From contig NC_084803.1 in assembly GCF_963583255.1 (NCBI RefSeq), positions 13,686,478-13,750,477 on the forward strand: 64,000 nucleotides of DNA. The letters run 5' to 3'. The translations under genes were made by a program, and so were the position numbers. How positions within the stretch are numbered: position 1 is the stretch's first letter; each line of letters begins with the position of its first letter. The notes under the pieces are model-generated. The model made no database searches, had not been told where the DNA came from, and saw only the letters and a list, made by a program, of their open reading frames with translations. The stretch is from Pyrus communis (lineage: Eukaryota; Streptophyta; Magnoliopsida; Rosales; Rosaceae). Below, one piece after another: positions 13,556 to 25,581 of the stretch.

Positions 13556-16380
13556 CTAGTTCGGAGGACTTGGGGATGCCTCGACTGAATTGTGCGTCCT
13601 TTGATCATAATCCGATGGTTGATCTCCCCGAGTCTCTGTTGGCTGCACTTCCGATTTCTTCTTCTCCTTGAGAATCACTTGCCTCGGCATTACCTCCAGC
13701 AAGAAACTACCTCCGTTCCACACAGATGCGGAAACCTTGAGCATTTGGAAGATAATGTGCAGTTCATACGACAAGAAGATAGGGACCGTGAGCGCCATTG
13801 TTGCCACAGTAAATACGGCTTGGAGTAGAGTGTACATAAGCAAGCGATTCTGATCCCCAAGCAAACCACTCAAGCGCCACCATACATTGTTTGCTTTCTG
13901 TGCCTTCTTTGAGAGCTCCCTGTTGAAAATGACATCAGAATCGGGGAAAACGAAAGAGACGAACCAAAATGCAAGGGATGATGAGGAGAGAGAGGTGGTA
14001 AAAACCTGTAAGAAGTCATGACTTCGGGATCTCTCAACAGCCTTTGTCGACGTAGAACATTGACAATGAGAAAATACAAAGCCTGCCAGAGGGTGTAAGC
14101 AAACAAGGGCACCCAAAAGAGCCATACCCAAAGGTAGGACTTGTTTTCTACGTAAGGCCACGAAGCTCTGCGAGAAGTTCCTTCCGGATGCATCGCTGCA
14201 AAAGTTGCTGGATCCCACCATCGTATAGTGAAGAAAACTAACCCTGAAATAAACCTATTGTGTCAGGGGCATGACATTTATGAATATTGATCACTACAGA
14301 GTACGCAACATAAACTTTTAGGAGAAGCTCGAACATATATTGTACTAAACTATGATTTGGAGGTTTGACTTGCAGGTCCTGACTGCCGAACTAAAATACA
14401 TACATAACCATTCAAATAGTTTTACTACTATTCCGTGCTAAAGACTATCCTTAAATACATTTACTACCTTGGCCACAACTAAGGCATGATCAACTAATCT
14501 GGTTGGATCTACATTTTTAAATCTATATGAGACCATATAACCACCACAAAAAGCTATCTGATCTTAGATATGTGCAGTTCCATGCACATGCTATAGCACA
14601 AGAGAACTGTTTTAGGCAATTTTTCACCAATAAGTTGTAACAATTTGAAGCCGTGGTATTAATTTTCCAACTAAAAAAGATAATAATTTAATCATTACAA
14701 AATTGTTTTAAAGGTACTTCATAAGAACATGTAAGGAAAGAATTGACTCACCGGGTAAAAGATGTATGAGGACACTCACAAGTTTGTCAAGAGAACTAAA
14801 AACCAAGCTACAACGCCAAACAATCAATGCCCATGCTAACGGCCCCTGGTTGCAAATTTGAATGAATCAACAATTGTACAAGTGAATAGTCACTTCATCA
14901 CAAAGCAAAGCAATTAAGGAGTTCTTGCTTACCTCAGCAAATGAGAAGCAAACCATGAAAAACTTTTCGTTCCTTGGATAAAGAAGCAGGTCAACCAAAA
15001 ATATCGTGTTGGCATAGTAGCAAAAGTCCTAGAACATACAAACAAGTACATTACTTCCTCATTTTTCATCAAAATTAATCGAAAGAAAAGTAAAATGTAC
15101 ATAAGTAAAGGATGATAGGAGTATGACGATTTTCTACAAAATATTGAAAAGGTCCCACCAAGCTTTCAATTGTACACATTAGGGTAGAAGCACCATAAAA
15201 ATTCTTTCTACCATCTATTAGGACATGGAACTAGTGTAACACTAGACCACTATTTTTAATTTCAAACCAACAGTTGTTTCCTCTCTTATCTCCAACTTTT
15301 TATGATGTATTTATTCTTCTTTGTCAATGTAGGTAAGACAATAATACAGAGAGAAGAACAAAAGAACTTAGAACACAACCAACATTTTTGCCACTACACT
15401 TTGTTATCTTGGAAACCCTATCAAGTCGAAATATGTATTCGAGATGGCAAAACCACCCCCGCCCCTATGATTTAATTGTTTTACAAGAATGGTTACCACT
15501 CTCGTCCAATGTATACGACGAATACCCTGTTTATCCACATGCGGTAACAATTTACTAAAATACTTTAATTCACTACTAGAGGTCTAGATACATTAATTGA
15601 ATAAACGGATGCATTTAAAGAAAACAACAAGAAATAGCAAAGCTTACCAAAAGGTAGTAATGCCATTTCTTGAACCGATAGTATATCCAACGAAGAGGAA
15701 CAAAGATGAAATAGAACAAGCAATATACATATCGCGTATCTTGCGGTCCTGTTAAAAGAAAAAAAAATGTAAGAAACAAAATCAAATGTAATTGCTTTTC
15801 TCAAAACAGCAACTATTACAACCATTTGATCAATCAGGAAACCTTACTTGCTCCTAAGAGGAAGCAAAATCCACCGAAACTGAGAACCCCCACAAAATGC
15901 GTCACCTAAATCACGAAAGAACCAACTTATATCATAAATTCCCAACAAAAAAATTAACAAACCCAATACATTCACTTCACAGAAAGACGCAAATATAATA
16001 CATATTATTGAATCAAAATTCAATCACATGAAATTGGTTCCACATAAAAATTGAAGTCCTTACCTTGTTGATGAACTTTTCATGCTCCTCAGCTTGTTTG
16101 GCGATCTTCACAGCCTGCTTTGAGAGGATCTCTCTGGTCTGAACCGCTTGTTTCGACAAAATCTCTTTGGTCTGAGCAACTTTCTGGAAAACCAAGCGTT
16201 CCCAAATCAACAAAGAAAAACTAAACACAACCCACAAATCAAAATTATGATTTCTGCAATAAAAAGCAAAAAAGGAATCGAATTTGGTCGTACCTTTGAC
16301 CGATCTTTCAACCGTTGCCTCATTGCTTGGTGAAACGAATCCCCATTTGTTTCCTCTATAGGGTCGTCGCCGCTGGACAT
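13556..16380 (-). CDS. GPC1: Glycerophosphocholine acyltransferase 1-like membrane protein (DUF2838), 385 aa
   Basis: The family transfers an acyl chain from acyl-CoA to glycerophosphocholine, giving lysophosphatidylcholine, in phosphatidylcholine recycling at the ER. Exons in transcript order: 16380-16294, 16183-16064, 15905-15848, 15748-15648, 15028-14933, 14845-14752, 14243-14006, 13919-13556; total 1158 nt, 386 codons with the stop. The first about 70 residues are charged and helical, with two near-repeated [13 protein letters not shown] heptads. DUF2838 follows, marked by [20 protein letters not shown] and [16 protein letters not shown], with about eight hydrophobic segments up to residue 340, then a polar tail rich in Ser, Pro and Glu. 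Length agrees with plant members (about 380 aa). The start ATG at 16378-16380 precedes a GA-rich leader (to about 16440). Family membership is sure; the enzyme activity is taken from characterised homologues in yeast and plants. Confidence 0.9.
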
Positions 16381-16628
16381 TTTTGCTTTTGAGAAACAGA
16401 GTTTTAGAGAGAGGGAGAGAGAGGGAGAGAGAAGGGGAGGGAAAGAAGGAAGGTGGTGCTTAAGAACAACACAACAATCTGTTAGAACCTTTATTTAAAT
16501 GGAATGGTCTCTCTTCTTCCACACAACAAAAAAAGTTCATACCTTTTTCCATGTTAAAAAACTTGGTTGTTTCTAATTGTAATTTTGCTTTTTTTTTTCT
16601 TTGATATTTTATTGCTATTTTCGAGAAC

Positions 16629-16737
16629 TGTTATTAGTACTTAAAAAATTTTATTCTACATTCTTCATAAGTGTATTTTTCATTTTAATTATAAAAAATT
16701 TAAAATAACAAATAAGATTTTTAAAATGCTAATAACA
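16629..16737. mobile_element. Short palindromic MITE, family 1 copy a
   Basis: The left end TGTTATTAGTACTTAAAAAA is mirrored at the right end (TGTTATTAGCATTTTAAAAA on the other strand). A second copy in opposite orientation lies at 39283-39350, sharing the inner TCTACATTCTT motif. It is non-coding and 109 bp long. The transposon superfamily is not determined. Confidence 0.55.
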
Positions 16738-17536
16738 ATTACATTTATAAATTACGTAATATTATTAATTTATAAATAAATAACAATAAAAGCGAGAAAA
16801 GTCATTAAACAAGTTACAATGTAAAGTAGTTCTAATGAGACAACTCGTTAAAAGGCTCTTTGGTGAAACGTCCTTTAAACTTTTTTAGTTGCCAGTCAGA
16901 TATTGTGCGAAAATAAGGATATTTGGTGAAATGTCCTTTTCCTTGATTAAGATTCACTCTCAATTTGATATTTTAAAGTTAGCGGATAATATTGTTTTTT
17001 AAGTTTATTATTTCTTCTATTAATGTAGATAATATTATTTGTTTTTAAAAAATTAACAAATAGAATAAATTGGATCGCTTAATTTGAATTTGATTTCTAA
17101 TTTTTCAGCTCATTTCACATTCAGTTTCTCTCTCAAATGCCTAAATATATTTCTCTTCAATTGTCCAAATTGCTCAATATGTAGACTCTGAAGTGTAAAA
17201 TCTAGTGAGAATCTCAATTCCCGTTTTCTCGAGAAATTTCGATTTGAGGAATGATGCATGGTGCGGAATTCATGTCCTGCCACGTGCAGGTTAGTGGTCG
17301 AAAGGGCCAAAAGCATCCGCATACGTGGCGTAAGATGATGGTACCTTGACTCGTGGCAAAACAACGCGGAAAGCAGGGGACTGAAAATAGTTATCCTGCG
17401 CCTGGGCCAGTGGGCCGAGTTCGTTCTTAAAGGAGCATTTTTCTATTCTGGATGAGGATTAAGGCATGGGCTTCCATCAAACCCAAAAATATAAAAATGC
17501 TCACATTATCCAATCAAAATAATGGTTCTAAAGTTT

Positions 17537-17742
17537 GGAAAATGATAATTCTTTTCTTAGGGATCCTAGGGATCTCGTGATCATGACCATTCATCATACA
17601 TTGTGCGATCAATTTTCGTTAGATACTATTTATATTTAATTTCAAAATTTAAATTTTAAAATGATTTCTGACCACACAATGTACGATAAACGGTCATTAT
17701 CACGAGATCACTAGGAAAAGGATCCGGCCAGGATCATTTTCC
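17537..17742. mobile_element. GGATCC-rich Mutator-like MITE, copy A
   Basis: A 206-bp near-palindrome. The arms share GATCTCGTGAT/ATCACGAGATC and the outer ends read GGAAAATGAT and ATCATTTTCC. Flanks CTAAAGTTT (17528-17536) and CTAAATTTT (17743-17751) are a 9-bp duplication with one mismatch, as left by Mutator-like transposases. Relatives lie at 20335-20510, 35093-35275 and 57369-58883. Confidence 0.7.
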
Positions 17743-18579
17743 CTAAATTTTAACACCCAAAGAAAAAAAACGGTACACGAGTTATGAGTTAATCTATGGT
17801 GGAGTGATGGTGAGTGTGGATGAATGTCAGGCGTTGATTTATTTTATAATTTCATTATGTATAGACGGTTGATAATTATTCATGTACGTGTGAGCGATTG
17901 TTTTTTTATGTTTATCATACAACTTTGAAGGTTTTGAGGAATGATGATAGAAAACTTTCTTATTTCCTCTCCATCGTTGCCCTTCACAAACTTATTCCCT
18001 CAATAGTCAGTATCATGTAGAATTTATATGATCAAAGATCGTCGACTTAAAATTAGTGAGGTAGAGCCCAACAATATATATGTGTTCCATCTTTATTCGA
18101 GTGATGGTATAAATAATGCTACAAATAAATAGTGAAAATAACATTTCGAGTTGCTATCGTATCCCCTTTTAACTGTCACCAATAACAAGTTAAAAAGTTT
18201 TCAATGATCCAACATACGCTTATGGCACTTGGGTATTGAAAAATAAGAAAAATGGGCAATAATTGGCATAATAAGATAAACGGATAGATCTCACAGGGTG
18301 GAGCGTCATTTTAAAAATTTGAATTGGGTGGTCTCTTTGTTGTTTTTTTTTGGTAAACGTCTCTTCGTTGTTTTTCTTAGCTTTTGGTGTGTACTTCTCA
18401 TGATAGCTGAATGATTAGATATCTAATAAGGCTAATCCTTGCGACTTTCTATGGGAGGAATGCTATCTTAATTCTTGCAAACAAAGTATATTTCCTGTAT
18501 AATTTTTACAAAAAAGTATTCGAATCAGAAATAAATAAAATTTTATACAACAAATATACGTTATTCAAAAAAAAATAAA

Positions 18580-19731
18580 GGTCAAATTTTTTTTCGTAGT
18601 CCTTGTGGTGGCATGACATTTTTAATGTGACCCTTGTGGTGAAAAGACTTTTAATTAAACTCTTGTGGTGAAAAGACTTATTAGCAATTGAGGTACAAAT
18701 TCAAACTTTCGTTAGTCTTCCATTAAATAAACTCACATGACTATCACATGGAGGGTCAAATTCGTCATTTCAATTCAAATTATATTCTATTCCATGGACA
18801 TCTAGTATGAGTTAAGGTTTAACGGAAATTAGATTGCATAGAAAAAAGCTTGAATGTAAATGGTGAAACTAAAAACCTGTAAAACCACGTCAATGGCTAG
18901 GAGAAGAGGTGAAAGTGAAGCTGCGTATAATTTCTTAGGTATGATTTAATTTCGTTTGGAAATCATAATACTTCTAATAAACCATTGTTTTTTTTCCAAT
19001 GCCAACACGTCTTTGATCATGAGTTAGAGTCTTAGTCTTAGTTGGATTTTCATTCTTGTATCAATTTGTACCCGTCTGAATGCATATATGCCTTTCAATT
19101 TTGTCTTTAATTGGTAGTGTGGTTTGTTGCACGTAGTAGTTGGCCAGCACACAACCTTTCAATTTTTTTTTCTTAATCTTCTTTGAATTTTAATTATTTA
19201 AGTTTCTTACGCTCTTGAAGTTCATATGCAAAGGGCAGACCTGAAAATTGAAATTTCTGCACTGCCTTTCACCCATTGTCTTCAATTCTTTAATTCTGCA
19301 ATGCCTTTCACTCGTCTGAATCCATAAACTGCAATGTCGTTCACCCGTTGTCTTTAATTCTTTAAGTTATTCTTGTAAATTATCTCTCATTTTCCCTTGT
19401 TTCAATTTGCTTTGTGCACTGGAATCAGATGCCAACTTTTTAACTCACAAGAAGAACAAGTATATGTCATAACTCACCAAGAAAGAACAAGCGTATACCT
19501 AAGTCATACTAGATGTCCATGGAATAGGATGTAATTTGGATTGAAATGACGTATTTGACCGATCCATGTGATAGTCACATGAGTTTATTTAACGAAAGAC
19601 TAACATAAGTTTGGATTTGGACCTTAATTGCAAACAAGGCTCACCACGGGAGTTTAATTAACAAGTTTTTCATCACAAGGGTGACATTGAAAGTGGTATG
19701 TCACCACAAAGACTACAAAAAAATTTTGGCC
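18580..19731. mobile_element. Mutator-like non-autonomous element with about 230-bp terminal inverted repeats
   Basis: 1152 bp. The left arm (18580 to about 18815) is repeated inverted and diverged at about 19500-19731; outer ends are GGTCAAATTTTTTTTCGTAGTC-like on the left and GGCCAAAATTTTTTTGTAGTC on the right. A perfect 9-bp duplication AAAAATAAA lies at 18571-18579 and 19732-19740. The roughly 680-bp centre has no transposase-like frame. Long arms plus a 9-bp duplication indicate a Mutator-like (MULE) derivative. Confidence 0.75.
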
Positions 19732-20334
19732 AAAAATAAAATAACATTCCACCACCCTTGAGGAGAAAGTATTATCATCAACAACAATAAAATGTGGATG
19801 TCAGTTGTTGCTTCTACGCTCCCTCTTTGAATTTGATTGGAGATAAAAGAGAATTATAATTTAAACTACATATTAATGTCATTTTTTTTGTTAATTAAAA
19901 GAGAGTGAAAAGATAATTTAATCTTCTACCACAAAATAAAATCGTTGGTAGTAAAGTTAAATCACACAAACAAAATTTTATTGTAGTGATCTTAGCATCC
20001 TCTAATTTCCCTAAAAAAAAAAAAAAAAAAAAAAAAAACTTCTCTCTCCAATTACACGTGCCTCTTTTTCTCGCCTCTCTCATTCTTATTTTAAAAACAA
20101 AAATAAAAATAGTTTCACACACAAAATGGGGCATATGCTAGTAATATATTAAGAATAAAAGTAATTTTGTTTTGGTAAACAAAACTATAAATATATAATA
20201 CTTATTTTGATGCAAAGACTATAAATATTTGTTTACCACAAACAATGATAAATTAATAGAAATATTTAAAAAACATGGGATTCTGCCCCACTTTTATGTA
20301 ACTTAAGACGTGTTTACTTGAAATGATGAAAGTC

Positions 20335-20510
20335 CTAACGGAAGAGAATCTTCTTCGGATTCACTTTGTGAGATTCTAGGGATCCTCGCATCTTAGCCGT
20401 TTATCGTATATCGTGCGATTAGTTTTCGTCAGATATTATTTGTGTTTAATTTTAAATAAAAAAGTCAAATAATTTTTGACAGTACGATGCACAATGAATG
20501 GTTTTGGATG
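20335..20510. mobile_element. GGATCC-rich MITE, copy B (degraded)
   Basis: It contains the family core, TTTATCGTATATCGTGCG followed by an AT-rich middle and an imperfect mirror around 20480-20505. The outer left part resembles that of the 57369 copy (CTTCTTCGGA...TTTGTGA). The right arm is decayed and no clear target duplication remains. Confidence 0.5.
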
Positions 20511-21900
20511 GTTCAAATTCCAATCCTAAATGGGAAAGTTAAAGAGCAGAGAGAGAATGAAAGTAGATGCTACTTTTTTCCGAATCAATTGAATTTCTGA
20601 CATTTCAAACATTCCATTATAAATTGTGCAGTACAACAGTTATATATTTTTAACCAAACAAACAAAATTATAAATCAAAATAATTTCAAATTTTACATAT
20701 TAGTAAAAACGGGAAAATTAAATATCAGAATAATTCAAATTCTCATTCCATTTACCAAAAAGGAGTTGTTTGCCAAAACCATGTGAGTGGTTCTGGAAGC
20801 AAAGTATATATTAATTTAAAAAACAAAAAATGTTTCAGAAAACCAAACGTGACACCTAAATCCTGGTTTCCCCTTCATCTTCATGCAACCCTTTTGTCTC
20901 ATTGAAGGCAAAATATTTATTTTGGGCTAATTACGTTGGTGCCCACAAAAACTTTTATTAGGTAGTTTGGCAAAGTTAAATCAAAATTAACTAAAAATAG
21001 GACCCCCACAACTACAAGGAGGAACATTTCATAACCTTTTATTAACCTTTTATAATCTTTTCTCCTTTATGCATGCACATGCTTATCTTTTACTTTTAAA
21101 ATGAATTGGACTAATAAAAAATCAAGAGACAAAATAAATCAGAACTTGAAGGAGAAAATGTACGTGCGACTTTCTAATGATTGTTCGTTGTTTACTTATT
21201 CGGAATGAGCCTTTCGTTGATCTGATTCCCTATTTATTTTAGTATTGGATTACGAATCTTGATGTGAAACCCAAATTTTTAAAATTCCATTTATGTTAAT
21301 AAATACAAAGATATTATGGATTGGAATAATTCAAATTCAAGTGTTTTAAGAAACAAAGTTAAATCAATAATCGAAATAATTCCTATACCCGTTTCTTGTG
21401 AATAAAAATGTCATATATTCGACCCCCAAATCTTAAATTGGTCTTTACAAGCTAATTTACAATCATATACCAAAATGAACCACAAGGAAAATAAACAAAA
21501 GAAAGAAGGACTAGAGTAAAAGGATACAGAAACTATAGGGTATGTAATTAAATACAGTAAAATTCCGGGGTCTCTTCTAAACTACATACTCTTTTTTGGT
21601 TTTGTTTTTTTTTGTTTTCTTTTTCGTTTGAAAGAGGCAGCAGCAATTCAAACAGAGAGAGAAAGAGAGAGGGAGAGAGACTGACAGAGAGAGTTTGGGC
21701 GACAGAAACGCTGCTCAGAAACCTCTGAAACTCTCTCTTTCTTTTGGATTTGGGATTTCGTTCCTTCCTCATCTTTATATTCAAAATCTTCAACACTTTT
21801 CCCCAAAATTCCAGCTCGGAATTTCAAGCTGCGACTTGAATCGTGCAATTAAGGGTTTTGGTTGGTTCTCGATTCACCAGCAAGCTTCTAGCTCAATTCG

Positions 21901-22074
21901 GTAATTAAATTTTCACTCTTCATTAATTTCTAAATTCCAATTCTATTTTCAATTATTCGCAATTTCTGTGAGAAATTAGGATTCCCCAATTAATTTGAAT
22001 TCTCAAAATTTGCTCCTTTAGGTGAATTTTCAGAATTGGGTTTTGCTTAATTTTGATTGTTTTTTGTGTTTCAG
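21901..22074 (+). other. Probable 5' UTR intron of PMIR1
   Basis: GTAATT donor at 21901 and a TTTTTTGTGTTTCAG acceptor ending at 22074, upstream of the start codon at 22112. The CT/GA-rich leader upstream (about 21650-21900) looks like a transcribed 5' UTR. Inferred from splice motifs only. Confidence 0.5.
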
Positions 22075-22111
22075 TTTTGAATTTGGAAATTTGCGTGTAA
22101 AAAAGTAAACG

Positions 22112-25100
22112 ATGTTGTCAAATTGGGAAGGTGGGAAGAAGAGGGGCGGAGATTCCGGTAATCGGAAGTTGTTGAATGAGATTGAGGGTATAAGCAAAGC
22201 CCTCTATGCAGACAAAAAGCCCTCTAAGAGTTCACTTCCGGCAGGGAGTAACCCGTCAATGTCTCTAGGGAGGAACCGTTTACCTGACCCGAAATCGAAA
22301 AATAAGTCTGGTGGTGAAAACTTGTTAAACAAAGAGAAGAGGTCCTTTTGGAATTGGAAGCCCTTGAAGGCGATTACCCATATCCGAAACCGTAGGTTTA
22401 ACTGCTGCTTTTCTCTTCAAGTCCATTCCATTGAAGGGTTGCCCTCCACTTTGAATGAGATTAGTCTATGTGTACATTGGAAGAGGCGGGATGGTATTTT
22501 CGTTACTCATCCGGCAAAGATTGTTCAAGGAACGGCAAAATTTGAAGAGAAGTTGACTCACACATGCTCAGTATATGGTAGTAGGAGTGGGCCCCACCAT
22601 TCGGCAAAGTATGAGGCGAAGCATTTTTTGCTATATGCTTCTGTGTTTGGTGCACCAGAACTAGATTTGGGGAAGCATAGGATTGACCTCACGAGGCTGC
22701 TTCCCCTGACATTGGAGGAGTTAGAGGAGGAGAAAAGCTCAGGGAACTGGACGACGAGTTTCAAATTATCAGGAAAGGCTAAAGGTGGTTCATTGAATGT
22801 TAGTTTTGGGTATACAGTTCTTGAAGATAATCCCAGTGCGACAGGAAATAGCCAGAATGTTTCTGAAGCATTGACTTCAAGACACAATAACTCAAGTATA
22901 AGGCGTGCTGAAACTCTTCCTAATCAGCAGTCACAGGCCTCGTCTCAATCCGTGGAGGGCATAAAAGATCTTCATGAGGTTTTGCCAGTATCAAGGTCGG
23001 AACTTTCTAGTTCGGTAAACACACTTTATCAGAAATTTGATGAAGAAGAGAAGTCAGATACTCCAGTTGACAAGCATCTTGATCCCATAAAAACGAGTTC
23101 TTTCCCATCACCTGATTCTGGTAAAGAAGTAGAAAATGAATGTGAAGACAAGGAATTTTCCACAGTTGAACAGGGCATAGAATTACCATCAAAGGAACTG
23201 GCGGAATCAGAAGTTGTTACACAGGCTGCTGATGCTTCTCCTGCAGAAAGCCATTTTTCTGAAATCACCGCTGGTGTACAGGTAGCAGTTGAAGCTGAAG
23301 CTGAGCTTGAATCCCAGGCCGAGGAAAAGGGTCGTACCAATGACCTTGTGGTAAGTGAGTCCACTTCCAACAGAGATGCCTTATGCACCAAAGAATCACT
23401 CATGAAAGAGCTAGAGTCTGCTTTAGGTGTTGTATCCGATATGGAGAGAGCAGCACTAGAATCTTCTCCTGAAGACCAAAGATGTTATGTGGAAGGGAAA
23501 TTAGACTCGAAAAAAAATATGATGGGGAGGTCCCATAGCTTGGATGATGTTACAGAATCTGTTGCTAATGAGTTCTTGAGCATGCTAGGGATAGAGCATA
23601 GTTCATTTTCCTTGAGTTCTGAGAGTGATCCCGAGTCTCCAAGAGAGCGTCTGCTAAGACAATTTGAGAAGGAAGCCCTTGCTGGAGGTTGTTCTTTGTT
23701 TGATTTTGATGCAGGCATCAGTGACCAAACAGACTATGGCTACACGCCTTCAACTGAGTCTGGTTGGGAGAATTTATCTGATAGTTTTGATTTCTCGTCT
23801 GTGATTCAAGCTGCAGAGGAAGAGCATCAGATAGCAGCTCAGGCAGTAAAAAGTAAAGCAAAGGCCAAAATGTTGGAGGACTTGGAGACAGAAGCATTAA
23901 TGCGAGAGTGGGGCTTAAATGAGATGGCCTTTCAACATTCTCCACCAAAAAGTTGTGCTAGTTTTGGAAGTTCAATGGATTTGCCTGCTGAAGAACCTTT
24001 TGAATTGCCTCCTCTTGGAGATGGGTTAGGTCCTTTTCTTCAGACAAAGAATGGAGGGTTTGTGCGGTCCATGAATCCCTCACTTTTCAACGAGGCCAAA
24101 AGTGGCGGGAGCTTGATCATGCAGGTTTCTAGTCCAGTTGTTGTACCGGCAGAAATGGGTTCTGGGGTAATGGAGATATTGCAGCATTTGGCATCAGTAG
24201 GAATTGAAAAGCTTTCTATGCAAGCAAATAAGTTAATGCCCTTGGAAGATATCACTGGAAAGACAATGGAGCAAGTAGCATGGGAAGCTGCACCTACTTT
24301 GGAAGGACCCCAGAGGTTTTTGCGTCTTGTTTGTACACTGGATTTTTAGTTTGAAGTCCAATACTTCCTCATCTTTGGTGAATGGTGAGTGTTGTTAACT
24401 TTATTGCATGTCGTTATTGTTGCAGGGAATTCGTGGTGCAGCATGAATCAGTTGGACAGCATACATCCGATGGGCTAACAAGAGCTAAAGGAATTTCATC
24501 TGGGCCTAAGTCTAATAAGTTAAGTTCGAGCGCAGCAGGCAATGAGATGGGCTTAGAGTATGTCTCTTTAGAAGACCTTGCTCCTTTAGCCATGGATAAA
24601 ATTGAAGCACTCTCAATTGAGGGGTTGAGGATACAAGCTGGGATGTCCGATGCAGATGCACCTTCAAACATCAGCGCAGAGTCTGTTGCGGAAATCTCAG
24701 CTCTCCAGGGCAAGGGTGTCAATGTTGGTGAATCCCTTGGTTTGGAAGGAGCTGCTGGGATGCAGTTGTTAGACATAAAAGACACTGGCAATGATGTTGA
24801 TGGATTAATGGGCCTCTCATTAACTCTTGACGAATGGTTGAAACTTGATTCCGGTGAAATTGATGATGGTGATCATATTAGCGAACGGACTTCTCAAATC
24901 CTTGCAGCCCATCATGCAAACTCTTTGGACATGATTCGTGGAGGGTCAAAGGGAGAGAGAAGGCGTGGCAAAGGAGCTAGAAAGTGTGGCCTATTGGGGA
25001 ACAATTTCACAGTAGCACTGATGGTGCAACTTCGTGATCCACTACGAAACTATGAACCTGTTGGGGCACCAATGCTTTCTCTTATTCAAGTGGAAAGAGT

Positions 25101-25581
25101 GTTTCTCCCACCGAAGCCAAGAATATACATCTCGGTTTCAGAACTGAGGAAGAATAATCAAGAGAATGAAGAGTCTGAGTCAGTGGGAAAAGAAGAAATA
25201 AAGGAGGAGATGAAAGATGAGAAATTGGCCGAAGTGGAAGCTATTGCTCAGTTTAGAATCACGGAAGTCCATGTTGCAGGTCTGAAAACCGAGCCAGATA
25301 AAAAGAAGCCATGGGGTACTGCAAACCAGAAGCAGTCCGGTTCCCGCTGGTTGCTTGCTAATGGAATGGGGAAAAGCAATAAGCATCCATTTATGAAGTC
25401 AAAAGCTGCTCCAAAATCTTCTGGTCCAGCAACGACAAAGGTGCAGCCTGGTGATACCTTGTGGAGCATCTCAGCACGCGTTCATGGCACTGGAGAAAAA
25501 TGGAAGGAATTGGCGGCTCTAAATCCACATATAAGGAACCCAAACGTTATATTTCCGAATGAGACTCTCAGATTAAGCTGA
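22112..25581 (+). CDS. PMIR1: PLASTID MOVEMENT IMPAIRED1-RELATED1-like protein (1119 aa)
   Basis: PMI1-family proteins help position chloroplasts and nuclei through actin. Two coding exons, 22112-24315 and 24426-25581, join in frame inside an Arg codon; total 3360 nt, 1120 codons with the stop. Retaining the intron ends the frame at 24349. Seen: N-terminal LLNEIEGISKALYADKKPS motif, an NT-C2 domain at about residues 88-235 (VHSIEGLPSTL..., LCVHWKRRDG), an acidic low-complexity middle, conserved blocks near 540-620 (FLSMLGIEH, LLRQFEKEALAGG), and the PMIR-type C-terminal region. The last about 47 residues form a LysM-like module (PGDTLWSISARVHGTGEKW...ALNPHIRNPN). The start is the first ATG after the leader intron and begins the family-typical MLSNWE. 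Length and the LysM tail favour PMIR1 over PMI1 itself (shorter, as I recall). Confidence 0.9.

Larger units (their letters stand above)
16381..21640. other. Gene-free spacer with MITEs
   Basis: About 5.2 kb, AT-rich, between the divergently transcribed GPC1 and PMIR1 genes. It contains the inverted-repeat elements listed separately (16629-16737, 17537-17742, 18580-19731, 20335-20510) and homopolymer tracts such as the A run near 20012-20038. The parts next to 16380 and 21640 are GA-rich and are likely the promoters/leaders of the two flanking genes. No coding sequence is supported. Confidence 0.7.

Noticed and set aside
20012..20038. Poly-A tracts (also near 38185, 40830, 52843 and 58725) as retroposon tails
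   Set aside because: No upstream SINE- or LINE-like body or target duplication was found at these tracts.
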